NCBI GenBank assembly: GCA_034509925.1
Contig: CM067538.1
Span: 5,187,778 to 5,251,777, forward strand
Source: Hirudinaria manillensis
Lineage: Eukaryota; Annelida; Clitellata; Hirudinida; Hirudinidae
Direction: 5' to 3'
DNA length: 64,000 bases
Below the pieces are notes generated by a model. The model was not told where the DNA came from and made no database searches. It worked only from the letters and a program-made list of their open reading frames with translations. Position numbers and translations under genes: made by a program. This document shows positions 33,640 through 43,794 of the stretch, piece by piece. Numbering within the stretch: position 1 is the first letter of the stretch; every line of letters begins with the position of its first letter.

Positions 33640-34590
33640 GTGGCCAATGTTATTAGTCTCAGACAAATATTTTTTCAAATATTTTACTTTATAATAAAAA
33701 GCTTGAGTTGAAATAATAAATTTTGAAAATTTAACTTTATTTTGTGCTTCTAGTAACCAATATAATCCAATATTTCGCCGCATTGGAACTCATAACCAAA
33801 CCAATGTCTTAAAATGTACAAATCGAAGAGATCTTTGAAATTCTTTCAAAAGAGAATAAATTATCGTTATTATTAACATTTTAATTCACTTTAATTTGTT
33901 TTATGCTTTAATCATTTTATGTGATCTTTGAAAAACTTCCAGACAATCTGCATAGCTCAGACTTGCTATTTTATCATAATTTATCGAATGAAATGTGTTG
34001 GACTAGTTGGGATATTCTCGTATATTCGTATTCTATTGCCAAATCTGAAGAAAACAAATGGAAAACAAAAAGAGAAAAGCACCATACTGGAAATGTTAAC
34101 CATCTTCAATTATTTTTATATTCCATTTTCGTCACATGAGATGTTGAGGAAGTCCGATACTCAATCATTTTTCTCACTTGTAAGATTTCCATTAAAGGTC
34201 AGTCAGACCAAGAATTACTCGTGTTGTTAAGGGTTGCAAAATTTATTATTTCAACTTAAGCTTTTTATTACAAAGTAAAATATACTTTTAAAAGAAATTA
34301 TAGAACGAAGGCATTATACTATTATAAGTCTATTGGCATGCGTGCGGAAAATAATTAGAGGTTTTTGAGTTTATGGCTCAAAGAAACTATTTGCATTAAA
34401 AAGGCATATTAAAGAATTATTTACTAACACAATGCATTCTAATTAAAGCTTAGAGACTTGCTTATGGTGTTATGAGTAGTAGCTAGCCTGTTATATATTC
34501 AATATTCCATTCTATCAAAACTGCAATTTAAGTAAATTATCATGTGAATGCTTGGATGTGAGTCTAATTTATTTTTTTAATATTTTCTCA

Positions 34591-37068
34591 TCATTTTTTC
34601 TTTTTGGCAGACTTTTTGACAGGTGACGTGGGTTTACCTTTAGTTTTTGAATCCTGTTTTTTTGGAGACGTCGGCTTTTTGGGAGATGTCGCTTTTGTGG
34701 GAGATATTGATTTTTTCGGAGATGTTGCTTTTCCTTTCGGACTTTTACTGCGAACTGTGCTAGACTCTTTCTTGAGAGGAGGTTTTGGATGATCAGTAAC
34801 AACCGGTTGTATAATATCGCTATCAGTTACTATAGCCTTTACTTCTAAAGATTCTTTCTCAACTGGCTTCTTTATTTCTGATGGTGGTTCTTTAAGAGGC
34901 TCTTTGACTTCTTCCTTAGATTTCTTTAATACCGATGGACTTCGCTGTTGAGGAGGAGCTGTTGCTTCCTTTTCAACTTTTTCCTTTTCAGATTTTTCAT
35001 TTTCAGCCTTTTCCTTCTCAGCATTTTCTAATTCCTGTCTCCTTTTCTCTTCTAAGATTCTTTCGCACATCGAGAGACGCTTTCTTTCTAAACCCGGTAC
35101 TTCGTCGCAAATGACTTTCTTAAGATCTTCACAGGGCAGTGGACAGGGTGAAAATCTCCAAGTTAAATCATCTTTCCGTTCGAACAATTCTATCGGGCAC
35201 ATGAACTGCGGAGCGTGGCAGAGTTTAGTAGGAAACAAATGATCGGTAACCTCTCCTCGTGGTCTCTGGGCCAACATAGCTTTACAGTTTCTCGGAGGCT
35301 TTGGATCTTCTTTGGGCTTATCTGGAATCAGGCAGCAGTAATCTCTTGGCATCAATGCAGGCTTGATACGATGCTTAACGTCACCTTGACACAGGCATTT
35401 GCAGTGCTCGTCGGTGGTGTCGTTTTGGCCAGGATGTTTGGGAAAACCGCAAAGAAATCCACCCTGTTGGCCGCTTTGTGGTTTATGTTGCGGTTCAGTA
35501 AATTCAGGTTTCTTGACATGAACGATGACTTTTTGAGGTTCTTTGCTTGTCGTGGCAGATCGGGTATTTGCGGGCGGTTTGCTACAATGAATTCCGACAG
35601 GGTCATCGCATTTGCACGCCCTCGGCCCTAAAACCAGGGGTCCCAAACGAGCCGTGCAGCTGTGAGGGCCACATTTTCCCCCCTTGCGGCAAACTTGGTC
35701 AGGATTATAAGCGATTCCATCGTATTTATGCCTCGAAGGATCGTTGCATTTGTGGGCCAATGGGTCCTCTTTTACATCCACTGGGGCTTTCTTGCACACG
35801 CAAGCCAGCGTTTGATTATTCTGAACGAGAGGATGCGTGGGACAAGCGATCATTTGGTTGTTGCGAATTATTCTTTCGTTATTATGAATGATATGCTCGT
35901 TGTTATGGACGACGTGTTCGTTGTTACGCATGAGTTCTTCATTGTTACGCCTCAGTAATTCGTTGCGACGAACCAGTTCCTGGTTCTTCTTCATGAGGCG
36001 TTCGCTTTCGTGTTGATAAGGCGTTTTATAGACATTTGCGTCGTAAGGGTCATAGCAATTAAGGATGGTTTCTTCAGCCATGAGATGTTCATTATTGCGA
36101 GTTAAGTTGTGCACTGGCATGCATTCGTACGTCTCGATTGTGTCATCGCAGGCCGAAGAATGCCTTTGTCTTCGGCACATCTCTGCTGAATTCTTTTTCT
36201 GCCTCAAGTTGTCTTCTATTTGACAACACTGGCAGCAATAGTACTCTTTGTCAGAATCGTTTTGTTGCTCCTTCATTTTGACTTTCGGATCATCAAGTTT
36301 AATGTTTATATTGTAAACGTGCTTCGATGTTTGCGATTCAACTTTAATGTTTCCTCTGTAATATTCCATAGGATTGTTTTCTTTATCTTTTCCATTGAAC
36401 TTTCGGTCTGTAGGCCCGATGTCTTTTGATAAAGCGACTGTCACCTCTTTTGCGAGTCTCGCTCTTTGTTTTTCCGTATCTTGTTGGTCAGACAAAGGCA
36501 TCAAAGGACCATAAACACCTCTTCCTTCCATTCTAGGTGTGATCTGCTCTCTTTGAGTAGGATTAGGCAGATCATCACACATGGCCAACGTGGGAAAACA
36601 TCGGCAAACGTCTCGCATATCTGGCGACTGCTTCGGGGGTGGAGTGCTCTCGGATGCCGGGGCTACAATTCCACGTGATTTTAAATAATCTAGAAATTTT
36701 TCTACATATTCATCTTGTAGTTTGGCCATTTCGGCTTCCCTTTTCAACTTTTTTTCTTCTTCGCATGCCTGGCTAGAGGGAGGGCCACGGGTACAATAGC
36801 AACCACGTTTGCAGGGGCAAGAGTTTTTATCTTCGACAACCGGCTTTGTCGTACAGGCAGAAGCTTGTGTAGGGGTATCAAGACATTTATCAATAACGAA
36901 TCTATCAAATCCTACTTTACAAAGGACGCAGTCTTTGAAGCATCCGAAGTAACAATCTGGAGGCAATTGATCAAAAAAAGCTGTTTCGTCCTTTTTAATT
37001 TTGCTATCGACTTTTTTTTCTGGTTCAATGCGTTGAGGTTTTTCAGCTTTATCATTGGCAGTCTCCAT
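34591..37068 (-). CDS. gene D: 825-residue protein with AFFD motif, Asn heptads and PKPA/APQF module
   Basis: Start at the ATG at 37068 in an ideal context (ACCACCATGG). N-terminal TAFFDQLPPDCYFGCFKDC, then Cys-rich segments (CPCKRGCYCTRG). Around residues 360-410 a seven-residue repeat gives RNNEELM, RNNEHVV, HNNEHII, HNNERII, RNNQMI. The conserved module follows: CKCLCQGDVKH, IKPALMP, then CHAPQF and DDLTWRFSPCPLPC. The C-terminal third is Glu/Lys-rich (possible coiled coil), then a tail of SPKK/SPTK units (ATSPKKPTSPKK) ending KKSAKKKK. SPKK-type motifs bind AT-rich DNA in histone H1 and sea-urchin sperm histones, so DNA or tubulin binding is possible. The function is inferred only. Confidence 0.82.
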   Translation of the reverse strand: METANDKAEKPQRIEPEKKVDSKIKKDETAFFDQLPPDCYFGCFKDCVLCKVGFDRFVIDKCLDTPTQASACTTKPVVEDKNSCPCKRGCYCTRGPPSSQACEEEKKLKREAEMAKLQDEYVEKFLDYLKSRGIVAPASESTPPPKQSPDMRDVCRCFPTLAMCDDLPNPTQREQITPRMEGRGVYGPLMPLSDQQDTEKQRARLAKEVTVALSKDIGPTDRKFNGKDKENNPMEYYRGNIKVESQTSKHVYNINIKLDDPKVKMKEQQNDSDKEYYCCQCCQIEDNLRQKKNSAEMCRRQRHSSACDDTIETYECMPVHNLTRNNEHLMAEETILNCYDPYDANVYKTPYQHESERLMKKNQELVRRNELLRRNNEELMRNNEHVVHNNEHIIHNNERIIRNNQMIACPTHPLVQNNQTLACVCKKAPVDVKEDPLAHKCNDPSRHKYDGIAYNPDQVCRKGGKCGPHSCTARLGPLVLGPRACKCDDPVGIHCSKPPANTRSATTSKEPQKVIVHVKKPEFTEPQHKPQSGQQGGFLCGFPKHPGQNDTTDEHCKCLCQGDVKHRIKPALMPRDYCCLIPDKPKEDPKPPRNCKAMLAQRPRGEVTDHLFPTKLCHAPQFMCPIELFERKDDLTWRFSPCPLPCEDLKKVICDEVPGLERKRLSMCERILEEKRRQELENAEKEKAENEKSEKEKVEKEATAPPQQRSPSVLKKSKEEVKEPLKEPPSEIKKPVEKESLEVKAIVTDSDIIQPVVTDHPKPPLKKESSTVRSKSPKGKATSPKKSISPTKATSPKKPTSPKKQDSKTKGKPTSPVKKSAKKKK

Positions 37069-37304
37069 GGTGGTACCCAAGGCACGATGTTTTAGTGACG
37101 ATCCGCAATCTTTTTATTGTACTGTATGCTGTATATCGATTGCATTCGGATTTTGGGCTTTTAAATAAAAGAGTCTGCCATTAACTTGCATTCCACTTCA
37201 TTACCTGGTCAAGATCTTTTTAACTAAAACGAATTTGGCAAGTTTATTCTAATGAAGAGAGAATGTGATTTTTTTAGTAATAGCCTAATTTCTAGCAATA
37301 ATAT

Positions 37305-37601
37305 TGTAATAACCCGGGGTCCTCAAACTAATTATAGAAGGTCAGGTTTATTGAAAGTTGTCAGATGGCTTGGAAGATGTAAAATGCTTCAAATGTCTAA
37401 GTCTTGAAATCTGCTGTTTCTATTACTCTCGCTCTACTTTCCGAGGTAAATCCATTTGTCAAGGTACATAACCAAAGAGTCTGAATAGCACCAATTTAAT
37501 TCTCAAATTATATTGCCACTAAATTTAATTAATTATTAAAATAATTAATCGGCAATATAATTTTAAATATTATTCAATTTATTGGATCTAGGGATCCAAC
37601 A
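37305..37601 (-). repeat. 3' LTR (relative to element)
   Basis: Preceded, on the - strand, by the polypurine tract at about 37602-37614. It appears identical to the other LTR. Confidence 0.93.
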
Positions 37602-38372
37602 CTGCCCCCTCCTTAAATCTGTTCGTCCCGAACAGACATCTATTCCCATTTTCATTTTTACTCTCGGAATAGGATCCGATCTTCCAACAATCTCATGGCT
37701 GCAAATCCCAGATCCATTTGCTTTGTCATCTTCTGGGATTTCTGTCTCCTCCCTTTTACTTCTGCGTCCCGCAAGTTTCAGCCGCGGAACATCGCCATTT
37801 CTATGCACACTCTCCTGCTCCACGATGTCGCCAGATCCCAGACTCTCCTCAGGATCACCTGCTCCACTTTCCATGCTAGGCACTCTCCTGAAATCCCGAG
37901 CACTCCCTTCTGTTATTTCCAATGGAGCCGAAACATCCGCTGGTAAATCCATGGGCTGTTCTGTAGACTCTACTTGTTCCACCATCAAATCCGTGTGCTC
38001 CACCGGCAACTCCACGTGACTCATCAGTAACTCCTCGAGCTGCACCAACAACTCCACATGATCCACCGGCAATCCCACAGGCTCCTCCGAAAGCCCCACT
38101 TGCTCCACTAAAACCTCCGTGAGCTCTCTGGGCCCTGCTGACGACTCGACCTGATCTGGTAACTCTATGGGCTCCAACGTCGAGTTCCCTAAGTCTGCCA
38201 TCACGCACAGAGCTTCTGGAGACACACACGCACTGTGGTTGGATGTGCCCTCTAATGACTCCATCCCAACGCTGCCAGAAACGGTACCTGGAACAACGGA
38301 CATGATTTGTTCCTCGTTGGTAACCTTTTTGCAGAGTTCCTCTCCTTGTTCTTCGCAAGATGGAAGCACCAC
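37563..38372 (-). CDS. retrotransposon ORF2 remnant, up to 269 residues
   Basis: Open in the -1 frame relative to ORF1 and running into the 3' LTR. It holds a Val/Glu/Leu-rich repeat (VELPVEHTDLMVEQVEST) and GIDVCSGRTDLRRGQCW near the end. In the neighbouring frame the DNA before the polypurine tract reads RDEQ then stop, like the end of many Gypsy polyproteins. No enzyme motif is present. It may be a deletion product rather than a functional protein. Confidence 0.45.
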   Translation of the reverse strand: MVLPSCEEQGEELCKKVTNEEQIMSVVPGTVSGSVGMESLEGTSNHSACVSPEALCVMADLGNSTLEPIELPDQVESSAGPRELTEVLVEQVGLSEEPVGLPVDHVELLVQLEELLMSHVELPVEHTDLMVEQVESTEQPMDLPADVSAPLEITEGSARDFRRVPSMESGAGDPEESLGSGDIVEQESVHRNGDVPRLKLAGRRSKREETEIPEDDKANGSGICSHEIVGRSDPIPRVKMKMGIDVCSGRTDLRRGQCWIPRSNKLNNI

Positions 38373-38713
38373 TTCTCCTCAAAAGAACCAACAGGACTCT
38401 TCTCGGCAGAGTCTTCACCCGAAGCCAACGAGACATCCTGGCATGGAACCGCTCTGTTTTTCAAATCACCCCTAATACTCCTAATACATTCCCTCATCTC
38501 ATCTACGGACTTTTTCATAAAATCAAGAAATTCATCCATCTTTTTATGGGATGGATTCTCGAATTCGTATTCCTCTGGGTCATGGCCATTCTCTGTCAGC
38601 CATGTCCCAAGTCGCTCTCGTATCTCAGCTTTCGTGCCTTTCCAATCCAGGCCACGCTCTCTCAATTCTTGTCTCAATCGAGGCACGTACAATTCATCCA
38701 AGTACTTCGGCAT
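38252..38713 (-). CDS. retrotransposon ORF1: SAP-domain gag-like protein, 153 residues
   Basis: Starts about 80 nt after the primer-binding site. Residues of about 8-40 form a SAP-like helix-turn-helix (VPRLRQELRERGLDW, then TKAEIRERLGTW), a motif found in gag-like ORFs of some metazoan Ty3/Gypsy elements and in DNA-binding proteins. The rest is charged and ends PFLAALGWSH. It overlaps the next ORF by about 120 nt in a different frame, as gag and pol often do. Confidence 0.75.
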   Translation of the reverse strand: MPKYLDELYVPRLRQELRERGLDWKGTKAEIRERLGTWLTENGHDPEEYEFENPSHKKMDEFLDFMKKSVDEMRECIRSIRGDLKNRAVPCQDVSLASGEDSAEKSPVGSFEEKWCFHLAKNKERNSAKRLPTRNKSCPLFQVPFLAALGWSH

Positions 38714-38794
38714 CGTTCACTTTTCAACTAAACAAGCTTCTACTTTAGTTACTTTTGGATACCCTTTAACTCTAAATCCAACTCCTGACACCAA

Positions 38795-39091
38795 TGTAAT
38801 AACCCGGGGTCCTCAAACTAATTATAGAAGGTCAGGTTTATTGAAAGTTGTCAGATGGCTTGGAAGATGTAAAATGCTTCAAATGTCTAAGTCTTGAAAT
38901 CTGCTGTTTCTATTACTCTCGCTCTACTTTCCGAGGTAAATCCATTTGTCAAGGTACATAACCAAAGAGTCTGAATAGCACCAATTTAATTCTCAAATTA
39001 TATTGCCACTAAATTTAATTAATTATTAAAATAATTAATCGGCAATATAATTTTAAATATTATTCAATTTATTGGATCTAGGGATCCAACA
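38795..39091 (-). repeat. 5' LTR (relative to element)
   Basis: Followed, on the - strand, by the primer-binding-site-like sequence at about 38776-38794. Confidence 0.93.
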
Positions 39092-39576
39092 ATATTAATA
39101 TTAACAAGTTTCAAGAAGCTCAGAATGATTATGTGATTACCCCCACTGCTCTGCTAGGACTAAAGGTCAGTACAAGCTGAGTTTAAAGACCTAGGTAGTA
39201 AGTAGAAAAAGTAGAGTTGCTCTGTGAGATATTCTTAATGTTTTCAAATGGAGTTTACGAGTAAATTTGCTTGCTAATAACATATATAAATGATGCAGAG
39301 TATTAAGCCAAAACTTACAAATCGTTTCAGACGAGAACTACATCTGCTACACGACCTTGCACTGCTTTTCTTGTGGATCATCGTCCGCATCATTTGCCCA
39401 AATTTTAATTTTAACCTATTTTTGGTTAGTTTTCGACCTTTTTTTGATCGTGATGCTAGTAATAAATGGAAAATATTTTAAATATTTAAATGAAGTAAGA
39501 TTATTATTCTAAAGAGACCGTACCTCGGACTAACATGACCAAGATTGGTCCACCATATCCTTTAATCTTCCTGTTT

Positions 39577-39600
39577 TCAATAAAAACAAGCTTTACGTCA
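39577..39600 (-). promoter_or_regulatory. cluster promoter element assigned to gene D
   Basis: TGACGTAA (39593-39600, - strand) then AGCTTGTTTTTATTG. It is 2525 bp from the gene D ATG now, but about 734 bp if the 1787-bp retrotransposon and its 4-bp duplication are removed. No other - strand ORF lies between. The rest of 39092-39993 has no recognised feature. Confidence 0.68.
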
Positions 39601-39993
39601 CCAACGCTCGAAAAGTTTGCCATAAAATGCTTAAGCTGTTTTCATTTAAAATTTATACGGCATTTTTAATTATAATGTAACTTTGTAATAATGCCAATAC
39701 TGGCAAATGAGTTTTTATTCCGAATACAAATGTACCTTCGAATTAAGTACTTCAAAACAATAAAGGCATTCAATCAATTAGAGGTTTATTAATTGTAATT
39801 AATTTCATTTTTTAGTTTTTATGCTGGACGAGAACCGACCTTTACAAATAATTGTTATTTCTCTGCGAGCATTATGCTACAGAAAAATGTTGAACCTTTA
39901 CGAATACATGAAGCAAATCCAACAAATGTCGTTTGCAATGTTTTTATAAATCTATTTAATTTCAAAAGATAGAGTTTAAAACGACTAATCAAT

Positions 39994-42378
39994 TTACAAA
40001 ATCTTCTTCATTTGTTTTTTATTCTTGCTCTTCTTGGCTTTTCCCTTTTTATCTGATTTTCCCTTTTTATCAGATTTACCCTTTTTATCTGATTTTCCCT
40101 TTTTATCTGATTTTCCCTTTTTATCAGATTTTCCCTTTTTGTCTGATTTTCCTTTTTTATCTGATTTTCCCTTCTTGCCGGATTTGGCTTTTTTGTCCTT
40201 CTTTTTTGATTTTCCATCTCCAGAAGCATCCTTGTCCTTCTTCGTATCTACTGACTCTGATTCGCTTTTGTCGTCAGTCTCACCTCCAGTATCACCTCCA
40301 GATTTTTTTGAACCTTTTTTCCCTTTAGTGTCGCTTTTCTTTTTTCCACCTTTCTTTCCTTTCTTTTTCTCCTTTGATCCTTTGTCTGAGTTACTACTTG
40401 TTTGTCTCGTTCTGCCACCGCCTTTGGAAGTCTTTTCTCTATCGTCTCTTTGCTGGCACTCTTGGTTTGAAGATGAAGAAAATCTCCAATTAAGATCGTC
40501 TTCTTTTTTTGGAACGTAGTTGATGAACTGTGGCACGTCGCATTGTTTATCTTCGATTGCATTTACTTCCACTCCTGCACATCGAGGTCTTTGCTTCACC
40601 AAACCACAGCATTCATCGCGTTTGAATCCGTAACTATCTCTGTACCCTGTGTATTCCTTTTCGACCGCACTTAACGGATAACCAATAGGTCGATAAGCGG
40701 GTTTAGGACAATGTTTTGGGTCACCTTCGCAAAGACATTCGCATAACGTTTGCCTGTTCTCACAACATTGTTTCTTTGGTTTTAAACATTTATAGACTGA
40801 CTTTAAAGCTTTACATATTCTGTTATTTCTGCTAGCTTCGCAACTACATTCGCCACAACACTTATTTGTAGTTGGACTACACTGAATCTGAACTGTCGCT
40901 TCACATGGTGATCCGCATTTATTCGTCGTACAAGCTTTGTCACATGCACAGTTTGGTTTTTGGCAACCATTACAGGGGTTCACTGTACATCTATTGCAGG
41001 GAGGTGCAACACAACTATTACAGGGATATGCAGGACAATTGTTGCAGGGGCAGCCAATACAACCGATGCAGGGGCTGCCAGTGCAGGGGCTGGTAGTACA
41101 GCTTTTACAGGGGCTGCAAGTACAGCTTTTGCAGGGGCTGCAAGTACAGCTTTTGCAGGGGCTGCAAGTACAGCTTTTGCAGGGGCTGCAAGTACAGCTT
41201 TTGCAGGGGCTGCCAATGCAGGGGGTGCAGGGGCTGCCAATGCAGGGGGTGCAGGGGCTGCCAGTGCAGGGGGAGCAGGGGCTGCCAGTGCAGGGGCTGC
41301 CAGTGCAGGGAGTGCAGGGGCTGATAGTACAGCTTTTACAGGGGTTGCCAGTACAGCTTTTGCAGGGGCTGGAAGTACAGCCGATGCAGGGGCTGCCAAT
41401 GCAGGGGGTGCAGGGGCTGCCAATGCAGGGGGTGCAGGGACTGCCAATGCAGGGGGAGCAGGGACAGCCTGTACAACTGATGCAGGGGTAATTGCAACAG
41501 CCAGTGCCACCGGTAAAGCCAACACAACCACACTTTTGTCCACCTTTGCGGCAATCGCATGCATCTTTGCAGCAACCGTCGCATCCATCTCGAAGACACA
41601 CAACGCATTTAACATCACATTTACCTATCGATGGACATTTCACCACTTTTGGGGACTTACAGCATTTGGGTCTGCATTCTTTCAGACGTTTTGGTTTGCG
41701 TTCTTTGAATCGTTTGCAATGGCAGTCTTTAAAACACTTATATTTGTCCTCTTTAGCTCTCTTGAGACTTTTAATTTTTTTCTCTTTGAGTAGCTTCATA
41801 CATTTCGCTTTAAAATATTCTTTCTGAGCTTCGAAATGTTTGGTCTCGCAACAACGTTTCGGGTCGGACGGGTAATATTCTTCGCAGCAATACTTTGGAT
41901 TGTTCGGACAACACTCTTCGCAACTACATTTTGGATTTGGCGGACAACATTCTTCACAACAACATTTTTGATTGTTCGGACAACAAACTTCACAACTGCA
42001 GTTTGGATCCGCCGAACAGACGACTTCACAGCAACTATTGCCGCACGTGGTGTTGCAGCAAGCCATTGGATATGTTGGGCGAAAGAGTCCACAGCATTCA
42101 TTTAGACCAACAGTACGGAAACATTTGTAAGGACAACAAATGGCTGAACTGGCGTTCAGCACGAATTCACAACAATCTATTAGGTGGGCATTAAATTCTG
42201 GACTTTTTACACACACATGGTCGTCACAGCACCAATTACATGGACTCACTCTGCATCTACAGCAACAGTCGTTAGGACATCCTAAACATCCGAATTCACA
42301 ACAATTTCTTAAACGATAAAAGGTTTTGCAGTCTTCGCCTAAATCGATAAAAGTCCTTTGATCCAACAACTCGGACAT
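39994..42378 (-). CDS. gene F: 794-residue Cys-rich protein with three repeat systems and the PKPA/VPQF module
   Basis: Start ATG at 42378 (MSELLDQRTFIDLG). The N-terminal 130 residues are Cys-dense. About five CCPNNPKCSCEE-type 12-residue units follow, then a Lys-rich stretch (KRAKEDKYKCFKDCHCKR). A long array of CxPCxxC units (GSPCTPCIGSPC, CSPCKSCT) covers about 170 residues. Then comes the conserved module: CECLCEGDPKHCPKPAYRP, QRPRCAG, CDVPQFINYVP, DDLNWRFSSS. The C-terminus is Lys-rich with about seven KGKSDK hexamers (18-bp DNA period, 40060-40190). The mix of disulfide-type arrays and a basic tail suggests a cross-linked structural protein. No known domain. Confidence 0.83.
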   Translation of the reverse strand: MSELLDQRTFIDLGEDCKTFYRLRNCCEFGCLGCPNDCCCRCRVSPCNWCCDDHVCVKSPEFNAHLIDCCEFVLNASSAICCPYKCFRTVGLNECCGLFRPTYPMACCNTTCGNSCCEVVCSADPNCSCEVCCPNNQKCCCEECCPPNPKCSCEECCPNNPKYCCEEYYPSDPKRCCETKHFEAQKEYFKAKCMKLLKEKKIKSLKRAKEDKYKCFKDCHCKRFKERKPKRLKECRPKCCKSPKVVKCPSIGKCDVKCVVCLRDGCDGCCKDACDCRKGGQKCGCVGFTGGTGCCNYPCISCTGCPCSPCIGSPCTPCIGSPCTPCIGSPCIGCTSSPCKSCTGNPCKSCTISPCTPCTGSPCTGSPCSPCTGSPCTPCIGSPCTPCIGSPCKSCTCSPCKSCTCSPCKSCTCSPCKSCTCSPCKSCTTSPCTGSPCIGCIGCPCNNCPAYPCNSCVAPPCNRCTVNPCNGCQKPNCACDKACTTNKCGSPCEATVQIQCSPTTNKCCGECSCEASRNNRICKALKSVYKCLKPKKQCCENRQTLCECLCEGDPKHCPKPAYRPIGYPLSAVEKEYTGYRDSYGFKRDECCGLVKQRPRCAGVEVNAIEDKQCDVPQFINYVPKKEDDLNWRFSSSSNQECQQRDDREKTSKGGGRTRQTSSNSDKGSKEKKKGKKGGKKKSDTKGKKGSKKSGGDTGGETDDKSESESVDTKKDKDASGDGKSKKKDKKAKSGKKGKSDKKGKSDKKGKSDKKGKSDKKGKSDKKGKSDKKGKSDKKGKAKKSKNKKQMKKIL

Positions 42379-42729
42379 AATCACAATCAGGTTTGTTCTA
42401 TTTATTTCTTGGCGTTATCAGCCTTCCATCATTTCCATAAGTTTCAGAAATTATTTTTCTTTCACGTTTAAAAACCCAAGGGTAACAATAGTGCGAACAT
42501 CATCATATCTTTCCTGGTTCGTAATCATTTAAAGTTACGTGAAGGAAATGCGAGTTTGTCAGAAGAATTAACATTGACGTAGTCCAACATGATGTCTTTA
42601 TCAATTGGCACGAGACCCTCACGGCATTCATTGCCTTTCATCATCCATTGCTCGACCCTGGCATCCCCTTACCCTACGATTCGTAACCCTTACAAACTAT
42701 TTTGAAACGTTGTTTATGTTATTTTTATT

Positions 42730-42755
42730 TGTTTAATGAAAACGCTATTACGTCA
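42730..42755 (-). promoter_or_regulatory. cluster promoter element of gene F
   Basis: TGACGTAA (42748-42755, - strand) then TAGCGTTTTCATTAAAC; about 370 bp before the ATG. The remaining spacer to 43794 is AT-rich. A perfect 8-bp inverted repeat (AATTTTCC and GGAAAATT) lies near 43122-43141. No gene was seen. Confidence 0.75.
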
Positions 42756-43794
42756 ATGTCCATAAGGATATATATCATTAGCCCTGCAAAAATTCATCGA
42801 TTGGAGAATGAAATAGAATGATGCCAGGGAGCTTTCAATAATCTTGCACAACTATTCAACATTGTTCACTTCTAAAGGCCAAAAAATAATCTCCATGATT
42901 TTTTAAGTGAGATTTTATTTTATCAAATAAGCAATAGTAAGTTTAAATCGAGGAATTGGCCTGCAGTCGATGACTTGATTGAAGTCCATTATCACTAAAA
43001 GCTGCGTATAAACTTGATACTCGAAAGCCACTTTTACCTTGCTTTTCAGGGATAGTTAGCAATACTAACACGTAACTACAATTTCAACATTTCGCAATAA
43101 GATTAGCAATAAGGGCGGAATTTTCCAATCGGAAAATTCCCAGTAGCAAAAAAAAGTATATGATGGAGAGGCTTCGAAGCCCAAGCAGGGTCATCTTACT
43201 CGTTCTCACAATGTTGAATGTTTGGGATGAATTTCTGAAGTCCGACTTGAAATATCTCTAAAAATAATTCTATCATAAAGAGCTGTTAACATTTATGGAA
43301 AATCGTAAAGCCACTTTCAACAAGATTTGAAATGGTCATAGTAGTATTGTGATTTTAAATTTATTGAACAAGATATATTTTTTGTTTAAATGTCTCAAAA
43401 AATAAAGGATAGGAGAAATATGGATCTTGGCCGTGGATCGAATTAAGCAAACCATAATATTTATTAAAATTTATTTATTTTGTGCTACTTTAATTTTATA
43501 AATTAATTATGTGTAATGGAAATTATTTGTCCATTTTTATCTGTATATTTTATCTATATATACCAGTCATTATTGCGTCGTGTTTGGAATACATCAATAA
43601 TCTAATATTCCCAATGATGTTAAATTTTCTATGAATTAGTGGTTATATATCATAAGAAAGATAGTAAAACGATGTAAATATACAAGTGTTTATTCCATAA
43701 TTTATAAAATATTTTTTATACATTTCATTACAATTTTGCTTTTTTTTTCAAAATTTTCCAAATGCGTTTTTTTTTTCAAAGTACGTCCTTCTCT

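Larger units (their letters stand above)
37305..39091 (-). mobile_element. non-autonomous Ty3/Gypsy-like LTR retrotransposon, recently inserted
   Basis: 1787 bp with two 297-bp LTRs (37305-37601 and 38795-39091) that look identical base for base, flanked by ATAT on both sides (37301-37304, 39092-39095). On the - strand the LTR runs TGTTGGATCC to GGTTATTACA. Next to the 5' LTR is a primer-binding-site-like TTGGTGTCAGGAGTTGG; next to the 3' LTR a polypurine tract AAGGAGGGGGCAG. The internal region of about 1.2 kb has no protease, reverse transcriptase or integrase, so it depends on a related element. It sits between gene D and D's promoter element. Confidence 0.93.

Noticed and set aside
37563-38713. 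endogenous retrovirus with envelope
   Set aside because: Internal region is only about 1.2 kb with no protease, polymerase, integrase or envelope features; a truncated Gypsy-like element.
40960-41793. Ala/Gly-rich and Gln/Leu-rich + strand ORFs opposite gene F
   Set aside because: Shadow frames of the CxPCxxC repeat DNA; the - strand frame has the conserved module and promoter.
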